This document shows positions 56,178-64,000 of a stretch of 64,000 nucleotides of DNA, piece after piece. The notes under the pieces were generated by a model. The model saw nothing but the letters and a program-made list of their open reading frames with translations. It made no database searches and was not told the origin of the DNA. This stretch comes from Lysinibacillus pakistanensis (GTDB taxonomy: Bacteria; Bacillota; Bacilli; Bacillales_A; Planococcaceae), in assembly GCA_001312325.1 (NCBI GenBank), contig BBDJ01000007.1, positions 62,001-126,000 of the forward strand, read 5' to 3'. The position numbers and the translations under genes are program-made. Position 1 is the stretch's first letter. Each line of letters starts with the position of its first letter.

Positions 56178-56882
56178 ATGGCAAATGACTTTGACTTCGT
56201 GCTTATAGCAAAAATACTTCCAATATTACTTCAGTATTTACCAGTAACATTTGAAATTTTAGTGTTCTCTATTCTTTTTGGCATACTGCTTGGTATAGGT
56301 ATTGCTTTACCAAAGCTACTCCATATCAATGTTTTGAGACAAATAATAACAATCTATATTTCGTTTATTCGTGGTACACCGATATTAGTACAATTATTTT
56401 TAGTGTTTTATGGTATACCTGCATTATTAAAGATTGTGCATATTGATGTAACAAGAATGGATGCCATGTATTTTGTCATTATTACCTACACATTAAGTAA
56501 TGCTGCTGCATTTGCAGAAATTTTTAGAGCCTCGATTTTAACGGTGGATCGAGGGCAAATCGAGGCTGCATATTCAGTAGGCTTAAACGGTACACAGGCC
56601 TTTGTGCGGATTGTATTTCCCCAGGCTCTTCGTGTTGCCTTTCCCAATCTAGCGAACACGATGATTAGCTCCTTAAAAGACACATCTCTTGCATTTTCAA
56701 TTGGTGTCATGGATATGGTTGGGAGAGGAGAAACACTTATTGCCTCTACCACAAGAGCGCTAGAAATTTATTTGGCACTATCAATTGTCTATTATGTCAT
56801 TGTGATGCTGCTAGAGAGGGTTTTTAAGAGTAATGAGCGCTATCTTAATCGCTATATGCCAAAGGAAGCTGTATCTAGCTAG
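56178..56882 (+). CDS. ABC transporter permease, TcyL-like
   Basis: Intact 234-residue HisM-type permease with five or six membrane segments. ISFIRGTPILVQLFLVFYGIPAL and the EAA loop IEAAYSVGLNGTQAFVRIVFPQALRVAFPNL (in parts), followed by SLKDTSLAFSIGVMDMVGRG, are diagnostic. GAGGGTGAAGGAAG precedes the ATG. Pairs with the next gene. Confidence 0.9.
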   Translation: MANDFDFVLIAKILPILLQYLPVTFEILVFSILFGILLGIGIALPKLLHINVLRQIITIYISFIRGTPILVQLFLVFYGIPALLKIVHIDVTRMDAMYFVIITYTLSNAAAFAEIFRASILTVDRGQIEAAYSVGLNGTQAFVRIVFPQALRVAFPNLANTMISSLKDTSLAFSIGVMDMVGRGETLIASTTRALEIYLALSIVYYVIVMLLERVFKSNERYLNRYMPKEAVSS

Positions 56883-56894
56883 GAGGTAAAAGTT

Positions 56895-57605
56895 ATGACC
56901 ATAGATTTTGCATTTATTTTCGAAGCTTTTAAAGAAATTAGTAAGGTATTGCCGTTAACCTTGTTTATGACAATTACACCTGTCCTATTGGGTATAATCA
57001 TCGGTGTTATTGTTGCCTTTGTTCGACTCCAGCAAACTAAATTTTTCACACCGTTGTTAAATTTTTATGTATCTTTTTTTAGAGGTACACCCATTATTAT
57101 GCATATAATGCTTGTTTATTTTGGGGTACCTTTCATAGTGGATGTCCTTGCGAAAGCATTAAAGTTAAATGTTCAATCCAGCTCTATTCCTATAATATTT
57201 TTTTGTTTTACTTGCTTTGACATTGAGTGCAGGTGCCTATGCCTCCGAAATAATTCGATCAGGGATTTTAAGTGTGCCTAAGGGGCAGCTAGAGGCAGCT
57301 TATGCAGTTGGTTTAACATTTTCTCAGGCGATGCGACGGTATATATTACCTCAGGCATTTAGTAAATCAATTCCTAATTTTACGAATGTTTTTATAGGCT
57401 TTTTACATGCCACATCGCTAGCTTTTTTTTCTTTCAGTGAAAGAATTAACAGGTGTAGCGAATATTGTTGCCTCTAAAAATTTAAAATTTTTGGAGGCAT
57501 TTATCGCTGTGGGTATTATCTATTGGGGTGTTTCAGCCATCGTTGAATGGCTTGCCCATCGCCTTGAAAAAAAAAGTGACTGCCTATAATAAGGGCGGCA
57601 TTTGA
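56895..57605 (+). CDS. ABC transporter permease, TcyM-like
   Basis: Second permease, 235 residues. [21 protein letters not shown], the EAA loop [31 protein letters not shown] (in parts) and [21 protein letters not shown] are seen. Extra bases at 57198-57204, 57423-57430 and 57566-57574; corrected end is [11 protein letters not shown] with stop 57603-57605. AGGAGG precedes the ATG, 12 bases after the first permease. An ATPase gene (TcyN-like) would be expected next but is absent. Confidence 0.9.
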
Positions 57606-57649
57606 CGAAATACTTATGGTTCGACAAAAAAAAGAAAGGGGAATAAACA

Positions 57650-58164
57650 ATGGCAGTAGTGGAAATAGTGATTGAGCAATTAAAAGAGGAAGACCATGCA
57701 CGTTATTTAGAGGTTCTTGTAGAGAGCTATTCACAATATGAGAAAGAATATAATAACCCAGAGGATTGGGCTTCCTATTTAAGTGCTATTCGTGCATCCG
57801 TAGGTAATCCTGATGCAGCAACAATTTTAGTGGCAAAGCAGGGGGATGAAATTTTAGGGGGGCTCCAGCTATTTACGGATTCTGAAAAGGCCTATGGTTT
57901 GCCAGAGCTTCGTATACATTCTACTATTGTACGTTTACTTGGCGTGCATCCTAAGGGAAGGGGATTAGGCATTGCGAAAAAAAATTACTACAAGAAAGCT
58001 TTGCCTTCGCACGCGCTCGTCAGGATCAAGCTTTATATTTACATTCGGGCGATATCATGCAGGTTGCCATCAATCTTTACTTATCATTAGGCTTTGTACG
58101 TGATGAATCTAAGGATTTTCGCAAGGGAGATATTCTTGTAAAAGGTTTCCGTTATGATTTATAA
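57650..58164 (+). CDS. ytmI: GNAT acetyltransferase (YtmI-like)
   Basis: N-acetyltransferase with the acetyl-CoA loop LLGVHPKGRGLGIAKKLLQES (R/Q-x-x-G-x-G/A as KGRGLG). The A run at 57977-57984 is off by two; removing two bases restores 170 residues ending KGFRYDL with stop 58162-58164. AAGGGG precedes the ATG. Last gene of the cluster. In B. subtilis the homologous gene is first; acetylation of S-substituted cysteines to allow breakdown is the inferred role. Confidence 0.82.
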
Positions 58165-58353
58165 AATAAAGTAATTAAGTGGCTTTATGATTATTGACGT
58201 GGCATAGCGGTACTCTGCTTCAATACTTTTTAAGGCAACTACTCTCAAAGAATTGCTCATCACCTTACACACGTTTTGCTACTTTTCCTATGACATTTTA
58301 CAGATAAGGTGCTGTGCCTAGTTTTTAAGGGGAATATCCCTATAAAAAAACTA

Positions 58354-58389
58354 AACGATCCCGTCTTAATGACGAGATCGTGTTTTTTT
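58354..58389. terminator. Bidirectional terminator of the sulfur cluster and glcD
   Basis: ACGATC and GTC pair with GAC and GATCGT around TTAAT, followed by T7 on the plus strand and by a T tract on the minus strand. It ends both the cluster and the convergent glcD. Confidence 0.82.
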
Positions 58390-58394
58390 CAAGA

Positions 58395-59775
58395 TTACAT
58401 AGTAAAAATTTTTCCTGGGTTCATAATATTATGGGGGTCAAGGGCTGCCTTTATGCTTTTCATCACTAATAGGGATGTCCCATGCTCCGTAGATTGATAT
58501 TTCATTTTGCCAATTCCAACTCCATGCTCACCTGTACATGTTCCACCTCGCAGTAAGGCGTATTGCACAATATGTTCATTAAAGCGGTCTGCTTGTGCGC
58601 GTTCGGCAGAATCATTTGGATCAAGCATAAGCAATGCATGAAAGTTACCATCTCCGACATGGCCAACAATACCACCTGCTAGCCCAACGTTTTCAAGTTG
58701 CTCACGCGCATATAAAATGGTTTCAGCTAGTTTTGAAATGGGTACACATACATCAGTCGACATCAGCTTTTTCCCAGGATAAGCATGAATATATGCATAG
58801 GCTAAGGAATGGCGAGCCTGCCAGAGCCTATTGCGTGCTGCTGTATCATGCTCGAATTCAACTGAAAGACAATCGAAATCCTTGAAAATTTCTGTTGCAA
58901 AATCTATGTCAGCATGCATCCCAGCTTCGTTACCGTGGAATTCTAAAAATAATGTAGGTTTTTCTTCATAAGACGTTTCATTGTAAATATTTGCCTGTTT
59001 AATAGAGGCTTCATCTACCAGCTCAACACGGCCAATTGAAATCCCGACCTGCAATAATGTAGTTACTGCACTAACAGCATCGCCAACTGTTGCAAAAACT
59101 GCACGCCCTGCAGTTACAAATTCAGGAATTCCATAGACTTTTAATGTTAATTCTGTAAAGCAGCCAAGTGTACCCTCTGAGCCAACAAATAAGCTATTTA
59201 AATGATAACCAGAAGATGATTTAGCGGCTAGGCTCCCTGTATGAATAACCGAGCCATCCGCTAGTACAACCTCTAAATCACGAACTTGATCACGCATAAC
59301 CCCATAGCGTACTGCGGTTGTCCCGCTAGCATTGGTAGCAGCCATACCACCTAATGTTGCATCAGCACCAGGATCGACTGTGAATTGGAGTCCATGTTTT
59401 TTTTAATTCTTTATTCAATTGATCCCGAGTTACACCCGGCTGTACTTTTACCAATAGGTCGTCTGGTCGAATGTCTAAAATAGCATTCATTTCAGAGAAA
59501 TCGATAGAAATACCATTGGCAATGGGAATTGCATTTCCTTCTAAGCTTGAACCAACTCCGAAAGGTACGACTGGTACACGTTCCGCATGCGCGATTTTCA
59601 AGATGGCACTGACATCTGCTGTGGAACGTGGAAAGACAACGATATCTGGTAAGCTCATTGCATGATGAGACTCGTCCTTCCCATGAAGCTGTCGCACTGT
59701 TTCGTTTGTCGATACTTGTTCTTCTAATAAAGCCTCTTTTAGTTGATTGATGATTAATTCTACAGCAACAGTCAT
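58395..59775 (-). CDS. glcD: FAD-linked oxidase, glycolate oxidase subunit GlcD type
   Basis: 459-residue flavoprotein that oxidises a 2-hydroxyacid (glycolate or D-lactate). The FAD-binding PCMH domain shows VVFPRSTADVSAILKIA, VPVVPFGVGSSLEGNAIP, VDPGADATLGGMAATNASGTTAVRYG (in parts); the C-terminal oxidase domain shows GHVGDGNFHALLMLDP and GGTCTGEHGVGIGK. ATG 59775 follows GGAGGG. One extra base at 59397-59404 splits it. No glcE/glcF partners lie in the window, so the electron acceptor is unclear. Confidence 0.9.
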
Positions 59776-59987
59776 TCCAATCCCTCCAAATTTTCTGATA
59801 AGTAAAACTTTATCATGCATTTCTTGGAAATGGAATGAATTGTTTAGCAATTTTGCCTGATGTTGTTGTAGCTACCGTCCAAACTCTGTGGGCCAATCAC
59901 CCTTTAAAAGAATTTAGAAAATCTTTGTTCCTCTATACCTTTGAGTGTTTGGTCACTAAACCGCATCGCCTACATTGTTTACTTAAA

Positions 59988-60196
59988 TCAGTGAGCAAAT
60001 GCTTTTTCTAGCTTTTGTACAAATGCATCCTGCTCAGCAGGACTAGATTGTTGCCACCACTTTCGAAAAATACACCAAGCCCTGGTAATAAATGCTCTTC
60101 CCCACGACTGATCGCATCTTCAACAATGTCTTTAAATTCAGCCGCTGTTTGACCATGTACGTTTGTTGTGATCGCATCCCTTATTTGAAAATTCAT
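59988..60196 (-). CDS. sspI: Small acid-soluble spore protein SspI
   Basis: 69-residue forespore protein: the stretch FQIRDAITTNVHG, then EEHLLPGLGVFFE, then EKLEKAF-like C-terminus matches B. subtilis SspI. AAGGAGG precedes the ATG. One base is missing near 60049 (expected FFESWWQQSS, PAEQDAF); without correction the C-terminus is nonsense. In B. subtilis sspI is transcribed by sigma-G in the forespore; I did not resolve a promoter. 59776-59987 holds no other gene. Confidence 0.85.
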
Positions 60197-60431
60197 GTAT
60201 TTCGCCTCCTTAGTGATAATTTGTCCAGCCTTTGAAGAAATATGTATAGAAGGACAGATAAAGATATGATTTTTTTATTATTTTATAGCGATTCTGAATA
60301 AATTTTAGTATGGATTTATACAAAATTTCTGATCATATCGACAAAAAGGGTATTCGCCACGTTCGTAGTATAATAAGTAAGATAAAGGCACCTAGGAATA
60401 AAGGACTGTGCATAGTCGTAAGGAAAATGGG

Positions 60432-60947
60432 ATGCCGCAATGTAATAAGCTTTCACCTGAACAGTCATTTGAAGAAGTATTAGAAAAAGTCCAGCCAATG
60501 ATAACATCGATCTTTTTAAAGCTCCATATTTATAAAGATTATGATTATTATCGTCATCTTGCTTCGATAGCAGTATGGGAGGCTTGGTGTAAAGTAGATC
60601 CATTGAAAGGTAAATTTTCGGCTTATATTTATACAACCGTTAAGGGAGAGCTGATGAAGGAGCTGACAAAAGAGGTGACATTTGAAGAACTGCATGCACC
60701 TATGGATGATGAACTATAAATTACGTTAGAGGTTTTGAAATAAAACCAAAAAGCCCTATGCTTTTAGAAACTTTATTGGCTGAATTAAAGGAGGAAGAAA
60801 GAGCTATCTTACTACTTTATTATGTAGAAGGTTATACTTATGAGGAGATCGCACAAGTATTACATTTATCAGTATCAGCCATAAAAAAAGAGGCGTACTA
60901 GAATCATGACAAAACTACGTGAGCTAAGGTCCTCTATAGTAAAATAA
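60432..60947 (+). CDS. Orphan sigma-70 family factor
   Basis: 171 residues after correction. Region 2 is visible in YYRHLASIAVWEAWCKVDPLKGKFSAYIYTTVKGELMKEL (in parts) and region 4 in LKEEERAILLLYYVEGYTYEEIAQVLHLSVSAIKKRRTR. A lost A near 60715 (expected DDETINYVRGFEI) and an extra A at 60885-60891 split the two regions. ATG 60432 has AAGGA seven bases upstream; GTG 60408 is an alternative. No anti-sigma gene adjoins it. Promoter targets are unknown. Confidence 0.72.
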
Positions 60948-60962
60948 AGGGATAAAATAGCA

Positions 60963-61005
60963 AAAGTATGCTAATATCTAAATACACAGAATATTAGCAT
61001 ACTTT
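60963..61005 (+). terminator. Hairpin after the sigma-factor gene
   Basis: AAAGTATGCTAATAT and ATATTAGCATACTTT form a perfect 15-pair stem with a 13-base loop. The T tract is short, but position suggests termination; the stem is also symmetrical enough to act on the other strand. Confidence 0.7.
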
Positions 61006-61150
61006 CAATACTTGCATACAACTTCCAAGAAAAATGCTATGATTTGTAAGAAGTCAAAAAAAATATACAATTTTTAAAATGATATTTTCAATAGGTAGAT
61101 AAATTTACCTATACAATTTATAGATATATACTTAGTATGGAGGGTTTGGA

Positions 61151-63316
61151 TTGGAAAATTGGTTTAATCATTTAGAAATTGAAAAGAAGGAGTTTTGGTA
61201 TATAGTATTACCGTTATTACTAGTTGTACCCCTATTAGGTTTTAGTAATCAGGTATATGGTATTTTTAAGGAAGAAAGTTATCTTTATTTGAATTTAGTT
61301 ATAAAGATACTCATTATTGTTTTTACAATGGCAATTGCCATTCAATCTTGGCTTGTTTTTTTTCACATCTCCCATCAAATCAAACATTATACATAGGTAA
61401 TTTGTTTTTTTATCACCGCATTATTGGAATTAGTTAGTTTAGTTATTCATCAAAACTATTCCGTTCATTCGCACTATGCGGTAATGAGTATACATATCAT
61501 AATGCGTTTATGCTTGGCTATTGGCTTTTTATTTATTATTGTAAAGCCAAAACAAAATTTAGCGATGAAATATCGTTATTATACATATGGAAGTTCCTTA
61601 ATATTAGTATTACTTACCCTTTTTCTAGTTTATTTATCTTCAAGGCAATTACTGTTTGAGAATCAGTTGAATAAAATAAATGATCTTGTTTTTTTTATTG
61701 TCTGCGGTTTTTCAGATTGTCACAATAATAATTCTAAGTAAATATTTTAAAAAAAATACCAAAACGTGTAATGTGGCTTATTTGTGCGGCCATCTATTTA
61801 ATTTTTAGTGATATTTTCTTTGTTATCAGTAAGGATTGGCAATCAATTTGGGGATTTTCAGCACTTATTTATCAATTTTTTTGCTTTCTATTTTTTCTTA
61901 AAGGCCATTTATTATACAACTGTGGAAAAACCTTATCAACAGCTTTTGAAAATCAAGCAGGATTTGGAGCATTCACAGCAGGAGCTTCATTTTCAAGCCT
62001 ACCATGATGATATAACACAGCTTCCAAATGAGCACTTATTATTGAAAACCTTAAAGGAAAGCTTACATGCAAATAACTATCAAAAGGCAATTATAGCCAT
62101 CGAAATTGATCGATTAGCAGCCATTCGTGCATCAATAGGGATTAGCTATTCCAATAAGATGATGAAGCTTGTTGCTGAAAGGATACAAGCAATATTACCG
62201 CCTTATTATTTTGCAACAAAACTTAATGAAGGCCAATTTATTATTTATATTAATCATGTCAAAACAAGAGAAGAGCTATTACAATTCTGTTTAAATTTAA
62301 GAAATGTGATGAAAAAGCCCTTACAGGTACAGTTATTTTCACTTAATGGAAATCTTAATATAGGTATTGCCCTGCATGAAGAAGATTGTACGGGTGAAGA
62401 ACTTCTAATGCATGCACAATTAGCAATGAGAGAAGCGAGTCAGCTCCCTCAAAGATGTTTATTTTATAAACCTTATATGTCTAACGGAGTTACAGATCGT
62501 ATTCTAATTGAGCAAGATTTACATAAGGCACTGGCTAATCAGGAATTTTATTTGGATTTTCAACCACAGGTAAATTTAAAAACGGGTAAAATTGAATCTG
62601 TAGAAGCACTTGTACGTTGGCGTCATCCATCACGTGGGTTTGTGGCTCCAGATCAGTTTATATCAATTGCTGAGGAATCAGGTCTTATCATTCCGTTGGG
62701 AAAATGGATTTTAGAAACCGCCTGTGCTCAAGCTAAAGCTTGGGAGGAGCAAGGATTACCGCCTATGAAGGTAGCCGTAAATCTTTCGCTTGGACAATTG
62801 TTCCAGCAGGATTTAGTACAGATGGTACAGGAAATTTTACAGCGTACACGATTAGAACCAAAGCATTTACAATTAGAAATCACGGAAAGTATGACGATGA
62901 ATATTGATCAAATGACACAGCTGTTGTATGAATTAAAGGCATTAGGGATTCAAATTGCTGTGGATGATTTTGGGACTGGCTATTCTTCACTTTCTTATTT
63001 AAAGGATTTTCCGATTGATTGCTTAAAAATTGACCGCGCATTTGTTCGAAATATTCAGCATAATCCAAATGATGAAGCACTTGTGTCCATGATTTTATCA
63101 ATGGCCAAGCATTTGCGACTGAAGGTTGTTGCAGAGGGAATTGAGGAAGTCGAGCAGCTTGCGTTCCTTATTAATGGAGATTGCGATTATATCCAGGGAT
63201 ACTTATTCAGTAAGCCGATTTCAGCAGAACAAATCTCTAATAACTTTAAGGAATTACACAGACATGCTTTAGAAATCTTAACACAATTTACATATGTAGA
63301 AGACTACATTATTTAG
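61151..63316 (+). CDS. Membrane EAL-domain protein with degenerate GGDEF
   Basis: About 720 residues after correction: some eight transmembrane segments (residues about 15-260), a diverged GGDEF domain in which the motif is replaced by NEGQF (KLNEGQFIIYI), then a full EAL domain with VEALVRWRHP, ITESMTMN, AVDDFGTGYSSLSYLK, LKIDRAFVRNI and VAEGIEE. The EAL residues for metal and catalysis appear intact, so c-di-GMP degradation is likely; the GGDEF part may bind GTP or c-di-GMP regulatorily. Start TTG 61151 follows GGAGGG. Errors: a lost T near 61394 and extra bases at 61406-61412, 61689-61696, 61749-61756, 61876-61882. Confidence 0.88.
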
Positions 63317-63332
63317 AGGTAAAGATATTACA

Positions 63333-63440
63333 ATGTGTACAGTAATAATCGTTTTATTGTTACTCCTATTTTGGCATTTAAAAAAAATTCGCTACAATTT
63401 AAAAAGGAAAAATAAAGATAGAATACTTCCACTTCTATAA
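63333..63440 (+). CDS. Possible 35-residue membrane peptide
   Basis: ATG 63333 begins MCTVIIVLLLLLFWHLKKIRYNLKRKNKD-like sequence: one hydrophobic helix then a basic tail. AGAGGTAAAG lies upstream at loose spacing. Frame passes an A8 run whose length is uncertain, so this is tentative. Confidence 0.3.
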   Translation: MCTVIIVLLLLLFWHLKKIRYNLKRKNKDRILPLL

Positions 63441-63480
63441 CGTATATCCAATTTAGTGGGGTGCACAAATAAAATAAAGC

Positions 63481-63546
63481 CCCAGCACCATGTCACGGAT
63501 TTTGATGAGGCTCGAAAAAAAATCCGAACGCAATGATGCTGGGGTA
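63481..63546. repeat. Large nested hairpin, relative of the dispersed repeat
   Basis: CCCCAGCA/TGCTGGGG form an outer stem and CGGATTTT/AAAATCCG an inner one. ATGTCACGGATTTTGA (63491) matches ATGTCACGTATTTTGA in copy A (27965 region) at 15 of 16 positions. Located between a plus-strand and a minus-strand gene, it could also terminate both. Confidence 0.55.
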
Positions 63547-63553
63547 TAATTGA

Positions 63554-63745
63554 TTAATGCATCAGATACTCTTCCTTTAATTCTCCTATATCCACCTCTG
63601 ATCGCTCCTCTAAAGAACGCCGTAGATGAACAGTTGCTGTTTTTCCATCGTCATGAAGCTTATCAATCCAGATAGATACGCCATTATAACTGACTTCATA
63701 TTCTAATGGTGAGGCGACTATTTCTTGTGCACGTTTAAAATCCAC
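63554..63745 (-). CDS. sspH: Small acid-soluble spore protein, H type
   Basis: 63 residues: FKRAQEIVASPLEYEVSYNGVSIWIDKLHDDGKTATVHL (in parts) matches the SspH family RAQEI-SSP-n-V-YNGVPI-I pattern. Start GTG at 63745 follows AGGGGGAC. Intact. Lies 12 bases after another small gene in the same direction. Confidence 0.85.
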   Translation of the reverse strand: MDFKRAQEIVASPLEYEVSYNGVSIWIDKLHDDGKTATVHLRRSLEERSEVDIGELKEEYLMH

Positions 63746-63757
63746 TTGAAGTCCCCC

Positions 63758-63921
63758 TTATTTTTTTGATTTACCTTCTTTAGTAACGGAATGAATAAGT
63801 TCCATAAACTCTTTTGAAAATTCTTCACTCACTTTGTTGGGCGCTATTTTTTGGTTTTTTTTGGCGTTTGAGGTAAAGATCCTTTATTGGCGCTTTGTCC
63901 TTGTTTATTGTCTCTTCCCAT
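63758..63921 (-). CDS. Small hydrophilic protein, probably spore-related
   Basis: ATG 63921 follows AAAGGAGAAAC. The frame starts MGRDNKQGQSANKGSLPQTPK; the run at 63857-63864 is off by two, and after removing two bases the protein continues APNKVSEEFSKEFMELIHSV and ends KEGKSKK, 53 residues. It is transcribed just ahead of sspH. Composition (Gln, Asn, Lys, no Cys) resembles minor spore proteins, but I recognise no family. 63922-64000 holds only its upstream region. Confidence 0.6.
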
Positions 63922-64000
63922 GTTTGTTTCTCCTTTCGTTTTGATATTTCTTAATATGGCTTTTGAATCGAATTTTTATCAAGGGGAAATCTAGGGAACA

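Overview
The window is a low-GC Gram-positive chromosome segment from a spore former of the Bacillaceae/Planococcaceae type, most likely Lysinibacillus or a close relative. This rests on gene content and order alone: the order ald, ytkL, ytoI, ytpI, nrnA, dnaE, accDA, pfkA, pyk, fxsA, ytvI, citZ-icd-mdh, phoPR, polA, mutM, coaE, gapB, nrdR, dnaB-dnaI, thrS, infC-rpmI-rplT, ysdA-ysdB-ysdC, glcD, sspI is the Bacillus order as I know it. Small acid-soluble spore proteins, an SLH surface protein, a threonyl T-box and an L20-type leader agree with this. I saw no rRNA, tRNA, CRISPR array, phage or insertion sequence.

The sequence carries about a hundred single-base (rarely two-base) indels. Nearly all are insertions in A or T runs, typically a run of six written as seven; about a dozen are one-base losses elsewhere. 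They hit essential genes (dnaE, polA, thrS, rpmI, rplT, infC neighbours), often several per gene, and when corrected each gene regains its family length. I therefore annotate corrected full-length genes and treat the breaks as consensus errors, not pseudogenes.

Layout. 1-6.4 kb: alanine dehydrogenase, Xaa-Pro peptidase, metallo-hydrolase, DRTGG-CBS-hotdog protein, nanoRNase/pAp phosphatase. 6.4-20.6 kb: DnaE, then a central-metabolism block (GntR regulator with a perfect palindromic operator, acetyl-CoA carboxylase accDA, pfkA, pyk, citZ-icd-mdh). 20.8-27.8 kb: MaoC-like protein, PhoPR, LrgAB, HflKC and a small membrane protein. 27.8-31.6 kb: an accessory island with a structured repeat, a tiny gene translationally coupled to a large SLH coiled-coil surface protein. 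31.8-47.1 kb: DNA repair and replication (polA, mutM, coaE, nrdR, dnaB, dnaI), gapB, thrS with its T-box, and the translation operon infC-rpmI-rplT, then ysdA, ysdB, a dUTPase and an M42 peptidase. 47.2-49.9 kb: accessory minus-strand small membrane genes and a MarR/serine-hydrolase pair. 50-58.2 kb: argF with ARG-box-like sites and a structured 3' region, then a LysR-controlled organosulfur uptake and oxidation cluster (two flavin monooxygenases, a glutaredoxin-like protein, a three-part ABC importer without its ATPase, a GNAT acetyltransferase). 58.3-64 kb: glycolate oxidase GlcD, SspI, an orphan sigma factor, a membrane EAL protein with a degenerate GGDEF, SspH and a small unknown protein.

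The most interesting items are the reorganised ATPase-less sulfur cluster, the coupled micro-gene/SLH pair, the chain-of-hairpins repeat in front of thrS, the non-canonical ATC start of dnaI beside the ATT start of infC, and the structured RNA behind argF.
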